Source: Trema orientale (lineage: Eukaryota; Streptophyta; Magnoliopsida; Rosales; Cannabaceae). Taken from it: a stretch of DNA of 64,000 nucleotides. Positions 38,135-51,100 of this stretch are shown piece after piece. Numbering within the stretch: position 1 is the stretch's first letter; each line of letters starts with the position of its first letter. The notes under the pieces are model-generated. The model was not told the DNA's origin. It saw only the letters and a list, made by a program, of their open reading frames with translations, and ran no database searches. The stretch lies in assembly GCA_002914845.1 (NCBI GenBank), contig JXTC01000219.1:115017-179016 (forward strand). Direction: 5' to 3'. Made by a program: the position numbers and the translations under genes.

Positions 38135-40453
38135 TGTTACGCCCTATTCTCGAGGACGTTTACCGCATATCTATAAGCTTTATAGATATACAAATCATCT
38201 ATCTATAATTTATAAAAATAAAGAATAATTAAATTCTAATAAATTATGTGTAACTTAATAATTCTATTAAGTATCCAAATATTAAAAATTGACTACAAAA
38301 TATATACTGTAATATAATAAATTTATATTAATTGACCTTTCCAGTCTTAATGTTTTCCCAATAAAAATAAATGATTTTTACTCTTTCACTCATGAACTCA
38401 AATGCATCCTAATTATCTAGAAAAGTTCTCGCTTAATGAGTCTCTTAACTAATGACCTTTAAAACTTGAGAGGAAAAAATAAAAAAGGTGAGCTAGTAGT
38501 CCAGTAAGTAATCAGTAACCTTAACTAGCTGGATTAAGTATACATAAACCAAAAATCACTAACAAATATTTTTTCTGAACAAATTCGGTTTCAGAAATCA
38601 GTACTTTAGGAAATAATCAAATCAAGTTGTTTGGTAAACAATTTTACAAAAAACAACTAATAAGTTTCCAAATCCTTTTTTTTTTTATTTTTTTTTCCGA
38701 ATTCCATTCAGTCAAAATACCAATTTCAATTATACTTCTCTACAGTTTTTGGCAACTATGGCCACACTTAACTCTTATAAAATCTATTATATTTAACCGA
38801 TGTAGCTCGGTCCACATTCAGTATGTACTATCCACATATAACTCATGTGGAATGGGTCTATATTCTGAAGATAGTTTCAAAACACTTATAATAATAACGA
38901 ATCATAAATAGTTTTATTTTCATCTCATTCTAAAATAATCTCCATATAACGATATTCAATAATAATTTTATATATTTGATTCATATTTTGGTACAAAAAC
39001 GATAACTGCGCCAACTCATTATTTATTTTATAACAATAATCATGTTCAGTAAAACAATTTTCTTTCAATAAAGGTCTTATTTACCAAAACTATATTTTCT
39101 CTTAAAATCATATTCTTTAAGAAAATATTTGATTAACATGATTTTATTAGAAACAGTAAATTATTTAATTTCACGACAAAGAAAAACTACTAAAAAAAGT
39201 CAAATGTTACTTATATGTTCGCTAGCAGAATCGATCCAATAACAAATTACTAGCTACCAGTCTACCATAAATACTTATAATCATAACAAGAATCATCCAG
39301 TCTACCACAAATACTTATAACCATAACAAGAATCATACACGATCATTAAATACTTAAGAGACATTTTAAATCAGATTTAGAAAAATATCTAACCCGCTGC
39401 CCATGTGCACTCGATACGTTTGCTATACTATCTTCCATAACCTCAACATTGTAATTCATAACAATTTTAATTAAACTCTAAAAATTATGAAACTTAGAAA
39501 ATAATTTCTACAAATGATGGGGTCCTAAAAGTGTCAAAAATGTGGCTATAGGATCTATAGGTGGGTCCTACGCAGCTGGACAAGCCGCTGCCACGTTTTG
39601 CTAACAGTGTCGAAAATTTTAGATTTTTCTGATTTGTAGTACTCGCTTCAAAAGGCTATAAATCTCTAGTTATAAGTCTGTTTTTAACTAATTATATATC
39701 ATTAGAAACCTTATCAAATAAGCTTTCTAATCATATTAAATATGACCCTATTAGACGACCAACAACCCGTGAAAAGTCAGTCGCGATCTCTGCTATGTTT
39801 TACCATCTTAAACCAAAACTCAAAAATCTATAACTTTTAATCCACATACCCAAATCAGAAAATTTTGGTCTCGTTTTAAACCTTACAACAAGAGAAATCA
39901 CTTGAAATATAAATCATCCCTAGAATCATGACTGAAACAATTATATTTTATAAAATCCTAAAATACTAGACACAAAATTTACCCTAAAAATATTGAATAA
40001 TATATTGATATTCGATGGGGAAGAATTCATTACCTTAGACAATTGACAAATTAATCTTATTATGCCTATTCCTCTTCTCCCAAGTCATGGTTTTCTAATT
40101 TTATTAAAGTGACCAAAATGTCCTTAATTATTTAACTAAACATTTGGCCTTATTATTTTTTTCCCTTTCATTTATTTATTTTCTTTTCTTTTCTTTTCCT
40201 TATATATATATATATATAGAGGACTTCTCAATGGTTTCAATTTTTTTGTGACCATGAATGGATACTAAAAAAAATAGTGATAGTATTAAATTTTTTTGAT
40301 GCTGATAAATAGCATTAAATTTTTTTGGCCAACCACCAAACTAATCACCACCGTAAGATATAAATCTAATGACTTAAAACATTATAACCATCCATGGGTA
40401 AATATTATTTTAACCATTTAAACTAAACACATATATATATACTGGATATTACA
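38135..40453 (-). mobile_element. Probable solo LTR (Ty3-like), 2.3 kb
   Basis: The segment runs from TGTTACGCCC to GGATATTACA (TG...CA) and is flanked on both sides by ATTCT (38130-38134 and 40454-40458), a 5-bp target duplication of the kind left by LTR retrotransposons. Read on the minus strand it starts TGTAATATCC and ends GGGCGTAACA, resembling common plant Ty3 LTR ends. No gag or pol coding sequence and no second LTR is seen nearby, so a solo LTR is the simplest reading. It lies within the DNA that separates LOX A from its conserved upstream block. The ATTCTAC after the right end also resembles a polypurine-tract complement, so the duplication could be coincidental. Confidence 0.55.
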
Positions 40454-40659
40454 ATTCTACTCTTTTTTTTTAATAAACTATTCTACTCTTTCTAAATAAT
40501 AGTAAATCTAAATAAACCAAAATATAATTATTTAACACTTGTATCTACTCTTTTTTTTTTTTTTAAATGAACAACACTTGCATCTACTCTTAGCCGAGTA
40601 GATTCCATGTTTATCATAAAGCCAAAACAGAATGTACTCCCGTTATCAAAAAGAATAAA

Positions 40660-40975
40660 ATATAATCCTCACGAATCACGATGATTCCATAATTACTTTC
40701 TACGTTGATCATGTTCTATAATATTAGAAAGTTGAGCATGTGACATATTGTTCCATGATAATATTAATATGAAGGGAGTAGGTAAGAAAAGTTTAGGCTA
40801 ATTAATAATAAAAAATGTGCAAAATGTGATAATATAATAAGAGCTGTTCTGTCAGTTATAAGATTGGCATCAGATTGAGCTAATAGACAATATATCACCA
40901 TGAAGATCACATGCACCACCTTGCCCTGCAGAAAAACAAACATCCTGCTTCACGTAGTTCTAAGAAAAAAAGAAA
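40660..40975 (-). promoter_or_regulatory. Conserved upstream block of LOX A, displaced
   Basis: This stretch (TCTACGTTGATCATGTTCT near its start, AACAAACATCCTGCTTCACG near its end) resembles 52735-52980 upstream of LOX B and 60805-61060 upstream of LOX C. In B and C it lies about 350-600 bp from the start codon; here it is about 4.6-4.9 kb away. Similarity is partial but collinear over about 250 bp. Confidence 0.6.
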
Positions 40976-40985
40976 AAAAATTGCT

Positions 40986-41486
40986 NNNNNNNNNNNNNNN
41001 NNNNNNNNNNNNNNNNNNNNNNNNNNNNNNNNNNNNNNNNNNNNNNNNNNNNNNNNNNNNNNNNNNNNNNNNNNNNNNNNNNNNNNNNNNNNNNNNNNNN
41101 NNNNNNNNNNNNNNNNNNNNNNNNNNNNNNNNNNNNNNNNNNNNNNNNNNNNNNNNNNNNNNNNNNNNNNNNNNNNNNNNNNNNNNNNNNNNNNNNNNNN
41201 NNNNNNNNNNNNNNNNNNNNNNNNNNNNNNNNNNNNNNNNNNNNNNNNNNNNNNNNNNNNNNNNNNNNNNNNNNNNNNNNNNNNNNNNNNNNNNNNNNNN
41301 NNNNNNNNNNNNNNNNNNNNNNNNNNNNNNNNNNNNNNNNNNNNNNNNNNNNNNNNNNNNNNNNNNNNNNNNNNNNNNNNNNNNNNNNNNNNNNNNNNNN
41401 NNNNNNNNNNNNNNNNNNNNNNNNNNNNNNNNNNNNNNNNNNNNNNNNNNNNNNNNNNNNNNNNNNNNNNNNNNNNNNNNNNNNNN
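40986..41486. other. Assembly gap (N run)
   Basis: About 500 unknown bases. The round size suggests a scaffold gap of arbitrary length. Apparent open frames crossing it are meaningless. Confidence 1.
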
Positions 41487-42562
41487 AAAATTAATTAATT
41501 AATTAATTAATAACGATTGTTAATTATTGTAGATAAACAATTTATCTATACAAAGTGTCAGTAACAGAAATAATGTAATTTTTAGTATAGTATTTGTAAA
41601 AGGTAGAATTGGGGACCTATGGACCTGTAATTCAAGCTCTAATAAATTATGACAATTAATTAAACTCTTTAATTAATTTGTCTAATTTATTAATTCTAGT
41701 ATTACTCTACTAAAAATTTAGAATTACACTCTTGACATTACAAAATTAATTTACTTAGAAAACAACAAGCAGTCCATCGATTTAATAATTACATATAGGT
41801 CAATCCTCCATATATAATTCATAAACCTCTTCAATTACATCTTTATCTTTGTGTACCATTGATTCTCCAATGAACAATTAATTTATAAATCTATTATAAA
41901 TTGAATACTCAAACTATTCAAGTCCTGAATCAATACACATGGGTATCATCTTTCTAGCTTCCTAATGGAAAGAATGAATTCTATATCTGTAAGTTACATT
42001 TCCAGCTACTCATCTCATCATGCTCCTAAGATACAAGTATTTCAGCCTGTTTAGGAAATGAACCTTTAACAAGTATGTTAAAGAACATAATATTATAAAT
42101 AGGAGTCTATAACTACTCAAGATTAAGATTGATCTACATATGATCATCTAGTAATATTATTTGAATTCTCTATAATTAACGGAACTTATGTAAGATTCAA
42201 ACCATATCTGGTCCAGTCCTATATAATCAAATTATACAAAGTACCTCTATTGTGATATCAACACATCAATAGTCTGAATAAGACTATTACATTCTCAACG
42301 TTAATAGACCGTACTAATAATATTTAATTAAAGATTTCAAACTTTAATTAATTATTATGAACTATATTTAGTTTATTATACATAAATTTAATCCTTATGT
42401 ATATAACACTTATATACTAAATTCATGGTCACATAAATAAACTAAATTTTTTTTGACATATAACGACATATAAATTATGCACAAATTCAAATAGAAAAAT
42501 GTCATTTTATTAATTTAGTAAATATTCAAAATATATATACTTTTAGAGCATAAACCCTAACA
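41487..42562 (-). mobile_element. Probable Ty1/copia-type LTR, left end in the gap
   Basis: The right edge reads AGAGCATAAACCCTAACA, which on the minus strand is TGTTAGGGTTTATGCTCT, a familiar plant copia LTR start. The 1.1 kb to its left is non-coding and AT-rich with words such as ATGGTCACATAAATAAACTAA that I associate with such LTRs. The other end and any internal region fall in the gap, so solo or full-length status cannot be decided. Confidence 0.5.
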
Positions 42563-43682
42563 CCTTGTTACTCCATGTAATGCTTCACGTGCCAATATAT
42601 TGAAAATAAATCTCACATGTGACATGTCTAAGCTTTGATATTGCAGATACATTAGAACGAATTTTGTTGATCCCGTATGTTCCATGGTTTGAATTCATAC
42701 ACATAAATATGGATAAGTACTATAGTTAAGGCGCTATTTCTTCTAGAATTTAATGCTTTAATTCCATAATTAATAATTTAACTAATTATATCGCAATTTG
42801 CATTTTCCGCTTGTTAATTTCTTTGCAAAGCTCTTCTTTGATATCTCGTCATCCTCCTCTCTCTAATTCTTAGTCACATTCTAAACTTCAACTTCACTAA
42901 GTGCTTTTTAGGAAAAAAAATTCACTAAGTGGAAACTTCTCAGGTTCTCTCTTTGGTATGATTTTTTTTTTTAATTTTGATAATCTTTCCATATTTAGGT
43001 ATTATCTTTTTATCTTTATTTTTATAGATTTTAGATTGTCGAACATCAATTTACTGTTAGATTATTATAAGCATATATAAGGCCAAATTAACAAGCCAAT
43101 TTGATACATAGCGTTCTTCGTTCCTATAACTAACGAGCTAAAATGAAACCAAAATTGCTGCATTTTTTAAAGGGCAAATAATGGGCTATCTATCTGTGCA
43201 TGCCTAGCCACCAATGGAAATCGTTGCACTTTTCTTTTTGAGATTTTTTTTTTCCGAAACAATTTCATTTTAGGGTAACTTATAGGACATCATCAAAGTG
43301 TTTGCAATAGTTAATAAGAGCCAAAAAGTTATAAAAAACAATAAATTAAGACCAAGTATACTAATTCATAATTAAGGATATGAGTGAAAAAATGGAGGGG
43401 AAATGGCAGAGGCATAAAGACAATGAGTTGAATGGTTCTAATTCACTTTCACGTATTTATATATCTATTGAGATATGGTTACTAATCTGTAATAGAGAGG
43501 AAAAAAAATGAGGAAAAAAAAAAGAACTTTTTATTTCATGTAATTATGCACAAATTAGCTACACATGAAAGAAAATTATACTCTTTCTTATTCTTTATTT
43601 TTTCTTATTGCTCTTCATTAAACTTCTCCCCCATTTCCTAATCATTCCTTTATGAATTAGTAAACATAATTTTAAACCACAA

Positions 43683-43683
<1 letters not shown>

Positions 43684-43731
<48 letters not shown>

Positions 43732-43732
43732 T
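43684..43732. repeat. (AAT)n microsatellite
   Basis: An uninterrupted run of the trinucleotide AAT of about 16 units. It lies in intergenic DNA with no nearby exon. Confidence 0.9.
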
Positions 43733-44229
43733 ATTTTTCATTCCTATTTTTTTAATTATAAATTAGTAAACATGCACAAAATAATCCTCCATATTTTATG
43801 CACTAATAGTATTATATTAACCTAACCTAAACAGTAATGTTATTATTATTGTTATTACTATTAATCATTCCCTTTTTAACTTTCTCATCTTTCTATTAAA
43901 TTTCCTCCCTTGGTTAGTAAGAGGGAATGATAAAAGCAAAAGCATTTGGTAACTGATCTAATTGAATAATGTGTGAGTATTATTAAGGATAATGAGAAAA
44001 AGAACACCCAAAAATAAAATGGACAAAAGTGTTTGTTTCGTCTTTTCCTCCCCTGATGTCCACGTGGGGAACAGGATGGCCATGTCCATGTCCTTGTCCG
44101 TGCCTTACACTTATTGACTTGTCTTGTTTCTTCTTTTTTTTTTTTTTTAAATACTAGATATGCAGATCATTTCTTGGTCTACGTAATTCAATTATATAAT
44201 TTTTTTTAAAAGTAGTAAAACAATTTTAT

Positions 44230-44880
44230 TAAACTCACGTAAGGATTATAATAGCCAATGAAGTTACATATAATCTTTTACAATGAGAATCAGAAAATCG
44301 ATTCAAAAACTTGAAGATGACAACACCTTTATAGATCTTGGAGTACTGGTGGTCCCCGACAATGATCTTGGAGAAAATCTCCAAGGGTAAAATAGAGTAC
44401 TTTAGTAGCTCTTCTAGATTCTTCCCAATCTGAATTGGCAACTCTGACTAATTCACGGAAGGAGATTTTGCTAACTCTGATATGCTATGGTAATTACCTC
44501 TCCAGATCTGAATCAAAATTGATACAGATCTGGAGGATAACCGCACAAAAACCAAAGAATAAATTGGAAATAATACAAAATACCACAGATCTAGATCTGG
44601 GTGTATTAAACCCACACAAGATCTAGATCTAGGTGAGAAACTATCCTCCCAGAAAAGAGAGTTATTGGACAAAAAAATCAAAAACTACATACAAAGAAAA
44701 GTAGAAAAGTCCATACCAGGGAGAGGGAATGACCCCCCAGTAGAGGGAAGCACCTGTGGAAGAGGAAGCTGGGCCTTGTATCTGCTGCGTAGAGGAAATT
44801 GATGTGGAGAAGAAGGAGGAGCAGGTTGGAGCTCATCTCTCTAACTTCTCTCTAAATGTATTGTTGCTTGCTCGCACTCC
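44230..44880. other. Hairpin-rich island of unknown origin
   Basis: Base composition is less AT-rich than its surroundings. TCCAGATCTG at 44501-44510 and CAGATCTGGA at 44525-44534 form perfect 10-bp inverted arms. A second imperfect inverted pair built on AGATCTAGATCT lies at about 44584-44632. No reading frame is convincing. It could be a fragment of a LINE or a captured gene piece. Confidence 0.4.
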
Positions 44881-46379
44881 TGACGAAACCTGAAAATTTT
44901 CTTCGAGCATACACTAAAATTTTGTTACCTAAGTTTGAAACGCATTTGTTAACATAGACCAATATAGAATTAAAAAGAATGTTTAAAGTGAGTTAAAAAA
45001 AATTATCCAAAATGAAGGCAAAATATAATATTTCAAAATAACATAAGTAAATTTTAGAAATTTAAAAAAAAAAAATAGTAGGCATCATTGATTTTTTTTA
45101 CAAAACAATAGCAAAAACTATAATTATAAAAATTCAGGAGGAGCAAATAAAGGACAAAACTAAAATTTTTAAAATAAAACTAAGGATAAAAATATAATTT
45201 AAAAAAAAAATGAGGGCCACCGCCCTCCTGAGCCTATATTGGCTCCGTCACTCCCTTAATCCAATTATATTATTTTACTAGTTTAAAGCACTGTAGTAAA
45301 AAGTACATAGTACAAAAACAAATTCTAGTTAATATTTTCACTAAAAATAATTTCTAAAATATATTCTTCAGTTAAATGATATATACTATTGGTAAGTATT
45401 TAACTGGTTGAAATAACTTTAAAATTATGCATTTTTCAATTAAACTGCACTTTTTTTTATTTAGTGAAGCAGATCCGAAGGAAGGAGTTCCTAATTATTG
45501 GTCTAAAAGAGAGAAAAAAATATAAAAATAATTAGTTATAAATCAAAATATCAGAACCATATGTGAGATATAGGGGAAAAAAAACCGAAAACAAAATAGT
45601 TCAAAAAAATTAAGAAGAAGATGCTCAAACAAGCAGGTCTAAGAATCACTCACTTCTCAATAATTATCTATGTTTCTATATAGTATATAGATATTTGCTT
45701 TTGCAATGGATCGAGTCGAGTCTAATGTATATATCTGGCTCAAGGGAATTGATATTAGTATGCATATATATACATATTCCAGTAGATATATTTTTTTTTT
45801 TATCTATGCATAAGTATCAATTGGGCTAATGAAAAAAAAATTTTATATTTTTTTATTATAAAAAATAAAAGAGAGAAATAGCATTAATGATGCACGTTTT
45901 TTTATGTACTTGATTATAGCCGTTAGATCACTATTAGAAGATGATCCAACGGCTAAAAAAAAAATATCTACACATAGGGAAAAAAAAAATAGCTACTGAA
46001 TTAGCAACCATATATATATGCGTATCTTCATTTTGAAGTAGCTGAACTCGATCAATTTGACAACAATGATTACACAGGGAAACAAACAACAATTAGGCCA
46101 GCTATATCATATTAATCTTTTTACCCTCATCGATCTTGTGAACTGCATGTTAATGTTATGAAAAATAAAGACTATTTCTCTCACTTCTGTATATATACAA
46201 TGAGTGTTAATGAGTCTCAATTAAAAAGTTCCCTTAAAAAGACAACCGAGACGACAGAGTGGCATGCATGTCAACGAAAAAGCATCAACTGATCGAGCAT
46301 ACATATAACATATTGCATATGATAGATATAGATTGATAGAAAATCTTAAGTTCATTCTCTTATTCGTAAGTTTAGACAA

Positions 46380-47090
46380 CATCACCAACTCCCAACATTC
46401 ATAATGATATGCCTGCTAGAAAAGCTATTCTACAGGCCTTGCACAAGTCCTTTTCTAATTTCTAAGCATACAAGAAGAAGCTAAACATATATAAAAAGAT
46501 TAAACATACAAAGAAAGACCGAGAACGAGATGAGTAGCTTTAGATGGAGATGCTGTTAGGAATCCCTTTAGCAACCATTAATCCAACTTCTCCAGTAGGA
46601 TCGATAGAGTAAGTTGTAAGGAAACTTGACTGTTCCTACTCTATTATACTCTTCAAATTTGGGTCGTTATTCCTTGCTTGTAATTCTACCCTCTAGCTAT
46701 GTCAGACAATTTCTTTCCAAATCTCTCAAAGGCCTCCAAAGGGTCTATGTCAGTAGTCCAATTAGGACTGTCTCTTTGCCCGAGATAAACCTCATCAGAA
46801 GCACGCTTTGATAACATCTCGATAAAGGAAATCGCAACTAAAGTCCGTAGCTCCCTAGCTAGAGATTGTTCTCAAGAAAACCTTTTCCGGGTCTCTTCAT
46901 ATTCAGGAGTCCCCTCATTGTGGGGCGGTTTGGAAGGTACCCTGCGCCAGGGTACTGCCCAAAGTTGATGGCAGCATGAAGGGCAGAAGTAAATCCATAT
47001 GACTCTCAGAGCATATCTCTATCAGCTCTATGCATTTTGGGCCACCATGGCTTGTCTTTCAATTCACCATGACCAACCTCTCTCGAGTAT
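46380..47090 (-). pseudogene. Lipoxygenase pseudogene, exon 9 and 3' flank only
   Basis: From about 46540 to 47085 the minus strand follows the last LOX exon (iron-binding [10 protein letters not shown] region and the C-terminus) but with frameshifts, two small deletions and substitutions. The stretch for the Arg-rich RRLMPEEG segment is lost. The region below 46540 resembles the 3' flank of LOX C (GAAAGACCGAGAA). Similarity stops abruptly near 47085, and exons 1-8 are absent. It cannot encode an active enzyme. It shows that the cluster once had at least four units. Confidence 0.88.
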
Positions 47091-47325
47091 GCATGTGGAA
47101 ATGGAAGCACCGGCCGGTTATGGCACATTGGACCACCTGCTAGTGTGAACTTCAAAAATTTAACCATAACTGACTGAATGGATCAATTTAATTACACAAA
47201 AAAAAAGGGGGGCGGGGAGGACAGAAATTGGTATTTACTTGTAAATTTCATTTACTTAGACTACAGGTTTTGCTCAAGTTAAAAAAGTAAAAGTAGTTGA
47301 CGAAACTGAGAATTTCAAGTTCCAA

Positions 47326-47365
<40 letters not shown>

Positions 47366-48101
47366 ACGTCAAACCAGATCCTAAACCTTGCATTTTACAC
47401 GTAATATTAAATTACTGACAAACGCAAGAATATTAGAGGGGAAAGGAACCTTTGATAAAAATGTATGGATGAATGTGATTGATTAGTGGCAAGTTAAGAA
47501 GAATGAGCGTTACAAAACGCCAATGTAATCATAATTAATCAAGCTTACCTGAGTATATATAGTAGTTTGAGATACACAAGGTGTCGAAATGACCAAAGAA
47601 AACCGAGAAATTAATACCGTCAAATCTTTGCCAAACCTATGTATGACCATAGAATTGAAACAACACCTCAATTAACGTAAAAAAAATTAAGTTATTTTAA
47701 ATTTAATGGTAATTTTATGGTACCTCTTGAAGCCTGAAATCTTTCCATGCAACATATGCAACTATAGTAATAAATTGTCAAGTCATGTGAGTCAGTAAAT
47801 AAAAGTTTTCAATACTAGCATATTAACGAAAAAAAAAAAAACAGAGATTTGAGTTTTTATAAGTTACTAATATAATCTAATGCATAATATGCAGATTACG
47901 GATATCATTAATAGATCCAAAGCTCATGTCTTTCTCTTATTCAAGTGGAAGAGTACATCAACAACTCCTTCCTCCCACTGTACGATCCATTGATAACGGT
48001 ATAAAAGCCCAGCAGAGAAGAAAAAGCTAAACATAAAATTATATAGAGAGGAGCGAAAGTGCGATAGAAACACAGAAAGACTGAGAAAGAGATCAGAAGC
48101 T
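47091..48101. other. Spacer and LOX B 3' flank
   Basis: The first part has no recognised feature apart from a TA microsatellite. From about 47730 the sequence resembles the 3' flank of LOX A (words such as GTGAGTCAGTAAATAA and TAATCTAATGCATAAT), including the probable 3' UTR. Confidence 0.55.
47331..47362. repeat. (TA)n microsatellite
   Basis: About 16 uninterrupted TA units in the spacer between the LOX pseudogene and LOX B. Confidence 0.9.
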
Positions 48102-51100
48102 TTAGATAGAGACACTATTGGGAATTCCTTTGGCAACCATGCCAACTTCACCATTAGGAATGAGCAAATTGTAAGGAAACTTGACCGGCCCGAGTCGGTT
48201 CTTCAAACTTGGATCATTGTTCCTGCTTATAATTTTATCCTCTATTTCGGACAATTTCTTTCCAAATCTTTCAAAGGCCTGTAAAGGCTTCGCATCTGTA
48301 GTCCAGTTAGGACTGTCTCTTTGCCCAAGATAAACCTCATCTGAAGCGTGCTTTGACAATATCTCAATAAAGGAAATCTCAACTAAGGTCTGCAGCTCAG
48401 CAGTGACTGTTCTCAAGAAAGCCTTCTCTGGGTTCGTTCGAAGCTCTTCATATTCAGGAGTACCCTCTTCAGGCATGAGCCTGCGGCTTATTGTGGGGCG
48501 GTTTGGAAGGTACCCTGCATAAGGGTACTGCCCAAAGTTGACGGCGGCATGAAGGGCAGAAGTAATCCATATGACTGTTGCACATGTCTCTATCAACTCT
48601 TCACGAGTATGCATTTTCGGCCACCATGGCTTGTCTTTCAAGTCACCATGACCGACCTCTCTGAGTTCCTTCCACCATGATTGGAGTTCTTTGTCTTTCT
48701 GAACAATTTCATCACTTTTGTAGTAGTGAGAGCAGTAGTCCTTGACCCATTCTTTAATTGCAGACCAGATTTCAAGTCCATCAACAGCATATGGATAGTC
48801 CTCTATCAGTAGACGAAGACCATGTGGGCAACTTGGATCCTTCACCGCCACTCCTCTGAAATATAGAGGCAAAGATATAAAAACATTACAACCACATTGC
48901 TTAATTATCCCATTTCAGATAGGTATGCATTGCTGTTTCACATTTAACTTCTACTGTTAAACAGCTCAGATGAAAGATTTAGTACCTCTTGATAAGATCA
49001 GCTGGAAGCGATTGTTCAGTTAAATCCCAATTCTTATAAACTGCAGCAGACATTTCCATGGCATATTTTCCAGGAAATACTACAGACTCCAAAACACCCC
49101 CGCCATTTACGAGAACCTGCCTAGCAAGTGCGTTGATATTCATGGTGTCACGGAAGTGAGGGTGCAAGAGTTTGTGAATTGGGTGTAACACACTTAGCTG
49201 CCTGTTCGTTGCTAGCACAAATGGCTCAATTACAGCATGAGTATTTAACCTATATGACCAATGAAATTTAAAAAATATTTAGAACCCATTTCAAAAATAT
49301 AAATTGAAGTTACACGATCAAGTTACTTTCATAGAGAAATACCAATGACTAACGAGTTGGTGATAGCCATAATCATTGACAGTGACATAAGCTTTAGCCA
49401 ATTGCCAAATGGTACTTTCAACTCCTTGTTCAGCTGGTGTGTACACTCTGCTAACTGCACCCAAGTGATCACCTTGCGGATGTGGTAAGCTTAGTTCAAT
49501 TGCCAACGGCTTCAAAGTGCCATCATTTGTTAAAAACAGAAGCGTTCTGGTCGCATAAATCTTTGACGAAGTTGTGTTTACCCTCCTCACATATGGCATA
49601 AAAGCATCATGGTGATCCAATACAAACAACCTGTTTTTCTCAAGTGCCTAATCAAACATATACTTTTAGTCATCATGACACAAATTTTTGAAGAAAACAC
49701 TAATTAATTGTACAGAAATCTTGCTGCACAAATACTTTAAAAAGTAGAATTCTTCTGAAAAAAAAAAAAAAAAAGCTAGGAACTTTACCTCATTCACAGA
49801 GAGCCCATCCAAGTTGTTATTTATGTGTTCTTCCGTTATTGTGCTATTTTGATTACCATAGACGTCAGGGTCTAGCTTGCTTGTTGGTGGGAATTCCTGG
49901 AATTAAATAACAAGTGAACATCATCAAAGCTAAAACAAGAAACCGCATTCAGCAACTTTGAAGATGTATTTAGGAAAGAAAAGTTACTTGGAGACGACGA
50001 ATGAGGACGGGATTCACTCCAGCCAACATTTCCCTTGCAAATTCTTCATCAGTCATCCATGCAGACTTGTCCTCTGCTCCAAAGCATTGAGACACCATAA
50101 TTAAATGGAAGAAGACAACAATCAATCTAAAGTTAAAAAAATCATTAAAATAGTAATGGTTATGTATGATATGTGCTATACCCTTAATCACATGAGGCTT
50201 GGGAAATTTGAGGAATCGACCCCCATCAGATCGAAACAGTTCCTTCAGTGTTTCTATAGGCATGTTTTGCCTGATAGTGTCAAATACTCCTAGAGGTAGT
50301 GGAAAACCTCCTTCATACAAGTTGAGTACATCATCGAAGCTGTCGAACTCAGCTGGGGTTAGGTCAAATAAAGACTCTAGCGCAGGTTTGATGACTAGAG
50401 CTACTGATTTCAGCGTATTAACAAGGAAGTCTGACATCTTCAAGTGACCAAACCGTTCATCTCGTGGAATGTAAAAGTTCAAATTCAAAAGGTCTATGTC
50501 CCTACTCTCGCAATTAGGATCTGTTACAACAATCATATCAGGTAGCATTAAACTTAAGACTTAAACAAGAATGGAAATCATTTGTATTCATACATCTACT
50601 TGTTGAGCAGCAGATTATGATAAATATCTAACCTGTCTTGGTTGGTGGTCTGCCAGTTCTTCCCCTACGAGGGTAAGGATACTCGCTAGAGCCTCCAAGA
50701 ACTGGACGAGCAAACTTGTCACCCCAGTCTGGATTGCCCAAATCGTTGTAGTAGTCATAGTCATAGACTCTGTCCCCTTCCTTTCGCTGTCCTGTTCCAT
50801 CACCTCTAAGGTTTACCAGTTCTTGTTCTCTGTACCAGCGTAGTGGCGCTGGTGTTTCACCAGGAAGATAAGTCTGCAGATGCAATATATACATAACAAT
50901 AACACACCAAATTCATCAAAAGATAAAAAGGTAAAGGAAGTAGCATTTCTTTTCTTTGAGTAATTTCGTCGAACACCCTTTTCACAAAAGTAAAACTTTG
51001 AAATTTACGTGAGTGATTATAAATATCAGTACCTTGTTCCTGAAGAAAACACGATCATAGTTGTACTTGTCTACTGGGTAAACCCAAGAATTGCAAACAA

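Larger units (their letters stand above)
42563..46379. other. Intergenic, transposon-derived spacer between LOX A and the LOX pseudogene
   Basis: AT-rich DNA with no supported gene. It contains an ATA-type microsatellite (43684-43732). A short GC-richer piece near 44055-44105 (GGCCATGTCCATGTCCTTG) resembles the far-upstream block of LOX B. An odd hairpin-rich island lies at 44230-44880. Near 45210-45255 there is a CCGCCCTCCTGAGCC...GGCTCCGTCACT phrase that looks like the tail of an old transposon. Confidence 0.5.

Noticed and set aside
40900-41502. Two long open frames of about 200 codons
   Set aside because: They run through the N gap and consist almost wholly of unknown residues.
44228-44880. 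LINE ORF or captured gene
   Set aside because: The longest minus-strand frames are about 50-75 codons with no recognisable domain, so I left it as an island of unknown origin.
45205-45260. End of a named transposon family (GGCTCCGTCACT phrase)
   Set aside because: The phrase is reminiscent of common plant repeats, but no second end or target duplication is visible.
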